Assembly: GCF_020921035.1 (NCBI RefSeq)
Contig: NC_063150.1
Span: forward strand, 6,510,001 to 6,574,000
DNA length: 64,000 nucleotides
From: Rhodamnia argentea
Lineage: Eukaryota; Streptophyta; Magnoliopsida; Myrtales; Myrtaceae
Direction: 5' to 3'
Positions 56,027 through 64,000 of this stretch are shown piece by piece. The position numbers and the translations under genes are program-made. The notes beneath the pieces were generated by a model, which saw only the letters and a list, made by a program, of their open reading frames with translations, had not been told where the DNA came from and did not search any database. How positions within the stretch are numbered: the first letter of the stretch is position 1; every line of letters begins with the position of its first letter.

Positions 56027-59000
56027 ATGATCGGAGTTGGCAAGATCAAGCAGTACTCCAATGTCCTCGACAAGCCACTCAGCAAGGGCAAGCAAGAGGT
56101 CTGTGTGTGTGTGTGTGTGTAAAGAATTCTGAATCACGGGAAAGGGGCCGTGATGCTGATCGCTTTGTTTGATTTTTACTGTTCGCTTGGCCAGACCAGC
56201 GAAGAGGATTTCTTTTTTCAATCCAGAGCAAGCATTTCTGGACATTTTATCTTGAATGCAATGCCTGGTTTGGGGTTGTTGTTTAACTAGGACTAGAATA
56301 GGTGATCTGGTTGGCTCATTCTTCTCAAGCTACATTGCTATGCTTTGGTTCTCGACGGGTGGTTATTGGGGAAGTAGGTCAATCCTCGGCAAATGAATCA
56401 GCTATTGCCCAAATCTGCAACAAAAGAGTCTTTGCCATTTTCACAGGGGATAGAAATTAGATCCCTTATGCCAGAGCCAGACCAGTTCTATTTGCTTCTG
56501 CTTGCTTAGCTTTCTTATCCTTTCAGATTAGCTGGGACAGTGATACTTGTAGTTAGGTTTACTCTGAGAGCCATTGTTCTTATTCATTTTGCTTCTGTGT
56601 TGTCCGTATATGGCCAATGAATATTGCGACGGATTGTTGGACGGTTTGACCTTTTGTTTGGATCATGGGATGGATTATGTGTGCTTTGGCAAAACTAATT
56701 AACACGGGATTTTACTCTGGTTGCAGGTTAGTTTGAGTGCTTTTTCTTTCTTGTTCTCGGAGCTTGTTCAGTATAACCAGACTCAAGTTGACAATATCGC
56801 AGAGTTAGAGCGCAGGTGTATATTTTTCTTGTTCTCATTTGTACGATAATTATGCATGAAGCAGCCACCGAAATATACAAACTGAGAGATGTTTTTCACC
56901 TTTGATAACCCTCACTTGTGTGACTCAGGCTGGAGGATGCGGGCTATTCCGTAGGAGCTCGAGTTTTGGAACTTCTTTGCCACAGGGAAAAGGTAAGATG
57001 TGCGATGTATTTCCCTAGTCAGTGTTGGAAATTACTGTTAGGACTCTTAGGTTCTATCCAGTGATGAAATTTTTTGAAGTTGTATTGTTGGGACCAATGT
57101 CTTTTTCTTTAGTATTTTGGCGCAATAGTTACCTCTCCTGAAGTATAGCATCTTTGTATGTTGGTTGCAATACAATACTGCAGCAGAAAGATTAGGCTTT
57201 GCATCTAGTTAGATTTCATATGCTCTTTTGAGTTATAAAAAAAATCTTTTTGCGTGTAGGCGATTCTACTCCGATTGCACATGCAAGATATTGGATTAGG
57301 TCACATTGCACATCAATATCTTGCGATTATGTTTTCCAAATCACTGATGCATTCTATCGAGAGAACAAATGTTTCTATATTTGCTGTGAGCTAGTTAAAG
57401 TTAGAGTGTGGCCAGGTGTTTGTCTTTTTATTATGCAATCCTATTGAACTAAATCTTTTAATGCTTTTTATTGCTGAAATAGATTCTTACTGTTAAATCG
57501 GAAGCTTGTGTTCTTTTCACAACATGTGCCAGTGAACAACTGAAAAATTGCTTAATGCCCCTCCATTTTCCGACCGTTGACCTTTGCCATCATCCTTGCA
57601 TCAGGGGCTTTTGTTGTTTTTTCTCATGTTCTCAACTTGCTGATGACTTATCGTTTTTGTTTTGTGAATTATTCTTTTGGGGCTAGATGTTAAGACACAT
57701 GAAAACAACTATGTTAAGACAATATAATATTGGCTCAAGAATTCTGTGTAGCTTGTGTTGCCGTGCCATGTAATTTCGTTGATAACTTGTGCATATGTAT
57801 TTTTTTTTCGCTTATCTGGTGCTTATTTTTGCTTCTTTCACAGGGAAATAGGAGGGAAACCCGTTTGTTGGGTATTCTATCTTTTGTACACAGTACGGTG
57901 TGGAAGGTTTTATTTGGCAAGGTGAATCATATTGCTTTTTCTGCTTCATGGTAACCTAAGGCTGTGTTGGGAGCACACTGAGGAAAGAAAAATGGAATGA
58001 AAATGCTTCATATTTCAAACTTTCCCTCCTCTTCTTGCTCGCAAAAGTTAAGAAATTTTCAAGATTTTCCACTCTAGAGTCCTCTAATTTTGCACCATTT
58101 CGCAATCATAGCCTTGAAGTTAGCCGTTTTTGTTTCTTGTAGTGGGCTGTTAGGCTGAATATGACTGGGGCCTTTTATACATGGCAGAAGAAGAGAAACA
58201 TTCTTGCATTCATGGAACTTGCAATTCTTTTCCTTCCTCAAAATTGATGGTTCTTAGCCTTCTTTTAGTGTATATGTTGTTTCCATAGCTGGTCTATTTT
58301 TCATAAGACTCCTTTTTCCATCCTTATAGGTGGCTGATTCACTCGAAAAGGGGACCGAACACGAAGATGAATACATGATTAGCGAGAAGGAGCTCCTTGT
58401 AAACCGGTAATGATTCCTGGTTGCTGTCTATATAATTACAGGGAACCAGCTAAAGCTGTATTTGTAGCTAATGGCCTGAACTGGATAAATCCAACCTCAT
58501 TGGATGTGTAGGTTTATATCTATCCCTAAAGATATGGGGACGTTTAACTGTGGGGCGTTTGTGGCGGGAATAGTAAGGGTGAGTACTACATTGCTTTTCA
58601 TTAGCTGGTAGCTAGGCGATCTGGAGCTTTGACGGACTTTTCCTATGCTTCATTGAAGGGTGTTCTGGATAGTGCTGGATTTCCAGCCGTCGTGACTGCA
58701 CACTTTGTTCCTGTCGAGGGGCAACAAAGACCTCGAACCACAATCTTGATAAAGTTTGCAGAAGAGGTTTCTATCCAACTACTTGCCCGTTTTATGTTGT
58801 ACTTCATTAAATTCTTTTTGTTTACCTATCCTTGCCTTTTCCCGTCCCTCCTTTCAGTTCCTTTTGCTGTCCCTCCTTTCAGTTAATGCAATTTGATGCC
58901 ATCTTTTCTTTTTACTGAGTCTGTAAAGGCCCCTTATGTGTTTTCCTCCACGAAATGCAATGTCATCTCATATGTCTCATAATGCAATCTAAGTGTTAAC

Positions 59001-59280
59001 AAGCACTTCTAAACTTTTTATAATCATGAGCGCTTGCTCAAATTATCCTGTCGGTGGCTACATTTTTCTTCCAGGAAGTTTTTTTTCAAGCCATGAGTTT
59101 TAGTAAGAGTTGTTTTTCTATTTCGGGTGCCTCTCTATGGTTGAGTCAACAAGAAACGACTCATTACCCATGAGCAGTATGTTTTTCCTCACTTCATGGC
59201 ACGGTGATGTTCAAATGAAATTTGACTTCTCTTGTACTTTCATCTCCTAGGTACTTAGGAGAGAAGCAAGACTGGGTTGA
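56027..59280 (+). CDS. TRAPPC5: TRAPPC5 (Trs31) subunit of the TRAPP tethering complex, 194 aa
   Basis: Eight coding exons with GT-AG introns: 56027-56098, 56727-56815, 56929-56992, 57844-57921, 58330-58406, 58512-58578, 58659-58766 and 59251-59280. The joined frame is open throughout and gives 194 residues, near the usual plant length. Recognisable blocks are the N-terminal IGVGKIKQYSNVLDKPLSKG, VSLSAFSFLFSELVQYNQTQ, the RLEDAGYSVGARVLELLCHR helix, TRLLGILSFVHSTVWKVLFG, EDEYMISEKELLVNRFISIP and the core strand FNCGAFVAGIVRGVLDSAGF. TRAPPC5 is a Bet3-fold subunit of the core complex that acts as exchange factor and tether for Rab1/Ypt1-type GTPases in ER-Golgi transport. Intron 1 begins with a (GT)n stretch. 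No defect seen. Confidence 0.96.
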
Positions 59281-59951
59281 GCTCCTTGCACGATCATATC
59301 ACCAACTTTGATTCAATTCATATGGTCACGATGGAGAATTTGGAAAGTAGTTTTCACTTGCTGGACGCTGTCATTTCCAACATACTTCGTTTCCATCTTG
59401 ACTTACAAGGGAGCATGAGATTTAGAGTGATAAGTAATGGTGGTCTTACCCGAGACACGATTATTTCAATTATAGTGTTCCAGTTCATGTTGCTTGAAAA
59501 ATGGGATGGAATGAATGTCCGAGCAATATTGGTGATGATACAGATACAACTCTTGTATTTGGCAGTCAGCATGCATGGCGAACTGATATGTAATGATACG
59601 TGGAAGCTGACTATTGTATTTCAATCGAATTTTTGTGTGTTTGCCTTACATGAGATATGGTTGTTTCATATAATCATCGTTTCATCATAGATGTGAGAGA
59701 TTCTGAGCCCGGAGTATTGAATGATATTTATGATGCGACGACCTGGGCTTCTTTGAGGCAGTAGTCCAATCCGTGCAGTCAATCTAGTGTGGTGTTTACT
59801 GCGAGCTTTTGCCGCATAAGAAAATTATTCAAACTTGTTACATCGATTATTTCTATTTGCGTTCAACATCGTTGTATGATGAGTAATTTGCAACAACCAT
59901 TTCTATATGGGCTAGACTTATGAATTCTAGTTATCAAAACAATACAAGTAG
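59281..59951 (+). other. 3-prime UTR and flank of TRAPPC5
   Basis: AT-rich sequence after the TGA. A 137-codon open frame at 59277-59690 overlaps the last exon in another frame and is unlikely to be coding. Confidence 0.45.
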
Positions 59952-60922
59952 TAGAGGTGTTAAATGGGTGGATCGAATATAGTATCACTCATGTTGACCT
60001 GTCTAATTCATTTTGATCTATATTTAATAATCCATACGCAACCCGACTTGCAATTGACCCATACCCTACACGGCATAACCCGTTTTAACTCATATTATCA
60101 AAACATACTAATATGCTAGAGAAACATATATAAGTCATTTAACCTATTTTTTCATTTTTGTTATTTAATTTTTTTTATTATTATAAAAATATTTTTAAAT
60201 TTTTTAAAAAGCATTTTTTATTTTGCTTCTCTTTTTTCATTCATTTTTCTCTAGTAATTAGCGGTGGTGGCGGGCGGTGGCGAATTAGGATTTTTGGCCT
60301 TAGAAATCATTGTAAAGTCGGTGAACCCTATAATCTTCACTCAATTGTGGCCTAATGAGCATCCATCGATAGAGCCGTCAATATGGGTCAATAACCCATT
60401 TTTTATCCATATTTTGTATGTATGGGTTATATATAATTTCTAAGATTTTAAAGGGCTGAATGAAAATAGGGCAAAAAATTTAAAATTAAATCGGATGAGT
60501 CGAAAATAGGTTACACGGTTCGAAAATGGGTTACAATGTTAAACATATTTTCGACCCATGATTGTGGCCAGCTTCCACAAGTAGTAAATGGGCCTCGGGC
60601 TGCGTTTGGAAAGGCTTTTGGGGAAAGTCTTTGGGAAAATGCAAATACCTTTGGTCCGAAATGATTTGGTGAAATGCGAAAACTATTTGGTAAACCGTAA
60701 TTAAAAAGTGCATTGAAAAGAAAGTTTGGGAAAATGTTGTTTGGTAAACATAAATTGGCAAATGCCTTTGGCTAAGTATTTTAATATTTTTTTAATGATT
60801 TTTGTATAATTTTTATTTGTTTCTTTTTCTTTTTTTTTTCCTTCCCCAACCCCTCCCCTACCTCCGGCCGGTCAGACGATCGGCCCGGGGAGCCGCCGCC
60901 GCCTGGTCGACCTTGCAAGCCC

Positions 60923-61087
60923 ATGATTGACGTTGCTCGCCTCTTTGCCTCCCATGGCGTCAAGTCCACCATTGTTGCCGCCCCTAACAATGCCCTCTCC
61001 TTCCAATACTCCGTCACCCGTGACCGGGACTCGGGTCGGCCCCTAACAATGCCCTCTCCTCCCACGACGTCAAGTCCACCATTGTTC
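60923..61087 (+). pseudogene. Captured N-terminal piece of a family-1 glycosyltransferase (UGT)
   Basis: From the ATG at 60923 the frame reads MIDVARLFASHGVKSTIVAA, then PNNALSFQYSVTRDRDSG. This is the first beta-alpha unit of plant UDP-glycosyltransferases (typical wording MVDIARLFASRGVK.TIITTP.NA), closest to the UGT73 group as I recall it. About 50 bp (GCGTCAAGTCCACC and CCCCTAACAATGCCCTCTCC) recur in swapped order at 61039-61087, a local rearrangement. The PSPG donor-binding box and the rest are absent. Confidence 0.7.
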
Positions 61088-61107
61088 CACGGCTGGTCGG
61101 CTACCTC

Positions 61108-61310
61108 GCTTGGGTTTTGCGTCGACCTCCCGGATCTGCGCCGAGAACCTAGACTCGACCATCGTAGAGGACCGCCTCGCCCGGGTTTCGTGTCGGCGAC
61201 CCGGATCCGACCACCGAAGAGGGCCACCTCTCCCGGGTTTCGCACCGGCAACCCGGATCTGCGCCAAGGACCTAGGACGAGGGCCGCCTTACCTAGGTTT
61301 CGCGCTGGCC
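61108..61310. repeat. GC-rich minisatellite inside the inner element
   Basis: Three to four diverged units of about 55-70 bp built on GGGTTTCG, GGCGACCCGGATC and GAGGGCCGCC words. Confidence 0.65.
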
Positions 61311-62213
61311 GCGCGCGCGGCGGCCCTCGCTTGGGTCGCGTGGCCCCTCGTGGCGGTCGTGCAAGCCCAAGCGAGGTCGCTGGGTTGCACGACAACGCCG
61401 GCCCCCCTCCGGTCGGTCGTCGTCCCCTCACACCACTTTGGTCGAGGTGTAAGCGAAGAAGATGATGAACAGTGATGGACAAGGCCAAAACCGGAAAATC
61501 AAAAAATAGATGAGGATAGTTTCGGAAGAATATTTTTTACTTACTAGATATTGTTGCTTGCCGAAAATGCTGAAATGCCAAGGCAGCCTTCAAGCTGCCT
61601 TGGGCTTTCAACCTTTTGAAGGCTCACTTTGAGCCAAAGATATTTTCAAAAATTTTACCAAACACCTAATCCTTGGCCCAAAGGACTTTGGGTGTCTAAA
61701 GCCACTTGGGAAAGTGGTTCCCAAACGCAGCCTCAAAGGCTCAACTTGATTGGTTTATATTTTTTAGTTTAAATTTTTATAAGTAAAAGAAATAAAGAAA
61801 AATTATTTTTTTGGTCCGAAAAGAAAAAAATTAAAAATATAAAAACTGTTCAATGGTCGCTCGCCGGTCCGCCGATGGCGGCGGTCGTTGGTCGCTCTTG
61901 CTGTCATCCGCCACCACTGGTTGTGGGAGAAAAATGAAAGAAAAAAGAAAATCCAAGTAAAATAAAAAATACTTTTAAAAAAATTCAAATTTTTTTTTAA
62001 TAGTAAAAATTTTTGAATAAAAAACTATTTTTCAAAAAAGTTTAAAAAATAAGTGTGTTTTGGTAATATGGGTCAAAATGAGTTGGGTCGGGTATGAGTC
62101 GGTTGCGAGTCGGGTTGGGTAAGAGTCATTAAACATGGGTTAAAACGGGTTAAATGGGTCAATATGGGTCGGACCATATTTAGCCCGATCTAACTTACCC
62201 ATTTGACACCTCT

Positions 62214-63879
62214 GGGGCATAATGAAGCTATCTTCTGTCCATTTGTAAGTTTGGTGCCGACAGTTAAGCAGTAAAAGGGTTTTAAGAAAGAAAATCGGTT
62301 ACTAAGAGCAGAGGCTTAATTCAGTGAAGTGGATTGACAATGTACTGCATAGTAGTGCTTTACTCATCTTCCAATTGAAACGTATGAGGTTTCACTATTC
62401 GAATTGATCAGCTGAATATATTTTAATTTCTGCCATTACGAGGTCATCGCAGACACCCTGCCAAGTGCTACAATGCTCGAGTGCCCTGGGGTGTCTAAAA
62501 AATGTATGATGTAGGGATTCTGTGGAGGCTTGTGCATGCCTCACCACCTGAATTGCGTATTTCCTGCTCACACAATTTGCCTACTAGGAGAAGCAGTCGC
62601 AGTACGTTATTGCCTGGTGGAAGACTCTTGAAGGGCTTAGGAAAGAAAACTTTCTGGCCTTTTTGGCTGCTATTATGATCTAGTTTAACCAACACCTGTT
62701 CTCGCTAATTCTAATAACTGACAGGGGACACTCATTCGTGACCCTACTCTAAGCACAAGGCAATAAATGATCCTGAAAATAGTGAAAAACCGAAGAGATG
62801 AGGCATTAGGGTTGCCTCTGTAGCTAACATTAGGTATTGGTTTGGGTTAGTGATGGATCTTCAATCTCCATGCTAGGTTAATGGAAAGAATGGACAGAAC
62901 TATTCCTTTATATGATGCGGTAGGATATTATGCTTCTGTCCATTTGTTGTGTTCATATTTCTTAGATTATGCCTAATTGTTTAAACTCAAGAGATAGTAT
63001 TTTAATATGAAAAACTATTCTGAGCCAAGATATTCAAGGGTTCAAGTTAAGTTCTTAATTTGGTTTTACTCGAAACTGAGAGTTTTGATGAGATAAGTCC
63101 AGGCCGATTTCTTCACGGAGCATTGCATAGCCAATGAACAGTTGTCCTTAACTGCACAACTGAACCTTTTTCCCTGAAACCGATAAACCAAACCCACAAG
63201 GAAATATATTTTCACTAGTCGGACCTCTTGCAATGTGATACGAAGCACCTCGTTGGCTGCTAATGAGAAGTAGCCTTCAAAAAGTATTTGATAATGCTCA
63301 CAGCCTACATGTGGTCCTGTTTTCAATTCCTACAATTTGGAAGCGAAAGTGTAATCTGGGCGATTCCCACTCGGAGAGTCCTGTTTTCTCCTCCATTATT
63401 TGACAGCTTACAGTTGAATTATAAACAGATAAATGGTCAAGACGGTATCTATTTGGTAGCTTTACTTTAGTTCTGATTTCAACATCCAAATATCCTAAAT
63501 CCTTTCCAAACTTGGCGGATTTTAAAATGGAATCCAGACAATAGTGCGCGAGAACACGATCCTTGCACGAATCTTGCACGATATATCTTTTCACGAATGA
63601 TTAATTGAGTAGTGTTTGAAGTAATCCTCTAATGGTATAAACACATAAGCTAACTGCATGCTTACCTTCTAGAACCATTTGCAAGACCAATTTCTTCAGG
63701 CATTCACATGGATTATCTTCTACTTTCGATTTCTAAAGTTAATGCAACGTTATACTCATCAACTAATCCTCAAGAACACAGCAACTATAAATAACTATTA
63801 CCCCTACTTACTGCACCAAGAACGAAATTTGAAACTAATAAGATCAGCTAAAAGTACAAAAAATACGAAAATACCTGGT
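62214..63879. other. Intergenic, nothing firmly recognised
   Basis: It would hold the second PME exon if the gene at the right edge were complete, but I find none of the PME catalytic blocks here. Open frames at 62495-62695 and 63298-63594 (-) have no recognised product. Confidence 0.45.
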
Positions 63880-64000
63880 CTAGCTATTGTTTGGAGCCGC
63901 AGCCACAGCATCGTTGATGGACATGACATTGCCGGAGCCGTCCTTTGCCACCACAATATCAAACTTTGTTGTGTCTGCCAGCGTCTCCAACAATCGGCTT
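63880..64000 (-). pseudogene. Pectinesterase (PME) exon, truncated by window edge and carrying an in-frame stop
   Basis: Read leftward from 64000 the frame encodes SRLLETLADTTKFDIVVAKD, then GSGNVMSINDAVAAAPNNS and TAG (63880-63882), followed by ACC-AG and a GT donor (about 63874). This is the linker and start of the PME catalytic domain (VVAKDGSG...AV.AAP). In intact family members a residue such as Lys or Asp precedes the TR at this exon end, so the TAG probably replaces a sense codon and truncates the protein before all catalytic residues. The rest of the gene lies beyond the window to the right. Confidence 0.7.

Larger units (their letters stand above)
60598..61732. mobile_element. Inner TIR element (ggctgcgtttgg family) carrying a UGT fragment
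   Basis: Left end GGCTGCGTTTGGAAAGGC, right end the complement of GGCTGCGTTTGGGAACC. Arms contain CTTTGGGAAA/TTTCCCAAAG-like motifs. The 600 bp interior is extremely GC-rich compared with its surroundings and holds a gene fragment plus a minisatellite. TCG and TCA triplets flank the ends. Confidence 0.7.
59952..62213. mobile_element. Outer TIR element (tagaggtgt family), interrupted by a nested element
   Basis: Left end TAGAGGTGTTAAATGGGT, right end complement of AGAGGTGTCAAATGGGT. Arms are full of GGGTCAATATGGGTC-like words. The interior (60255-60285 and 61850-61915) has ggtggcgg repeats. A second element is inserted at 60598-61732. 60360-60560 contains a further short foldback with AATATGGGTCAATAACCC and CGACCCAT words, perhaps a third insertion. 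No clear target duplication. Confidence 0.6.

Noticed and set aside
56027..59280. Possibility that TRAPPC5 is a processed or broken copy
   Set aside because: All eight exons join in frame with canonical introns and the expected length, so it is an intact gene.
59277..59690. 137-codon frame after TRAPPC5
   Set aside because: It starts inside the last TRAPPC5 exon in another frame and matches nothing; AT-rich 3-prime UTR.
60781..61488. 235-codon minus-strand open frame rich in Gly, Arg and Pro
   Set aside because: It arises from the GC-rich minisatellite and runs antisense to the UGT fragment, with no plausible family.
1..64000. CRISPR-like arrays, phage or integrated viral genes
   Set aside because: Regular spacers, phage genes and viral replication genes were not seen; the repeats present are TIR elements and simple repeats.

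Overview
This window is nuclear DNA of a flowering plant. It contains short AT-rich GT-AG introns, plant-only gene families (DUF761, DUF3511, a B-class GATA factor with an LLM motif, PMEI and PME) and dense families of small TIR transposons. The gene set and abundance of the (G)AAATTACC/TTGTCC-AAAAAGTCC-type elements would fit a woody eudicot, perhaps Myrtales. That taxonomic guess is inference. No virus, CRISPR array, tRNA gene or bacterial feature was seen.

Layout. 0-2.6 kb: edge of an unidentified gene, a chimeric mitochondrial insertion (rrn26 plus nad2) and a Mutator-like MITE. 2.6-8.2 kb: tandem segmental duplication. The right copy carries an intact DUF761 gene on the minus strand; the left copy has lost exactly the CDS and the TATA segment and has gained a MITE. 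8.2-15.5 kb: repeats, including a roughly 0.9 kb foldback, a 218 bp direct repeat and an internally deleted Ty3/gypsy retrotransposon with a perfect 5 bp TSD. 15.6-19.2 kb: a second DUF761 gene (+) and a DUF3511 gene (-). 19.9-28 kb: MITEs, a (GA)30 tract and one candidate small gene. 28.7-32.4 kb: a GATA zinc-finger gene and a two-exon hydrophilic gene with ACGT elements upstream, both plus strand. 32.5-38 kb: two TIR elements that each carry a host gene fragment (rhomboid protease, TGA-type bZIP) and a Lys-rich pseudogene between them. 38.4-40.7 kb: an orphan first exon and a small basic-protein gene. 41-55 kb: repeats and two tandem pectin methylesterase-inhibitor (PMEI) pseudogenes. 56-59.3 kb: a complete eight-coding-exon TRAPPC5 gene. 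60-62.2 kb: nested TIR elements, the inner one with a glycosyltransferase fragment. Right edge: a pectinesterase exon with an in-frame stop.

The intact genes have unrelated jobs (transcription control, vesicle tethering, unknown plant-specific proteins) and do not form a pathway or operon. The most informative content is genome dynamics: gene-fragment capture by TIR elements, a duplicated locus stripped of its gene, a paralogous empty site that proves a transposon insertion, and decay of PMEI/PME copies. I did not find a clearly new biological system.
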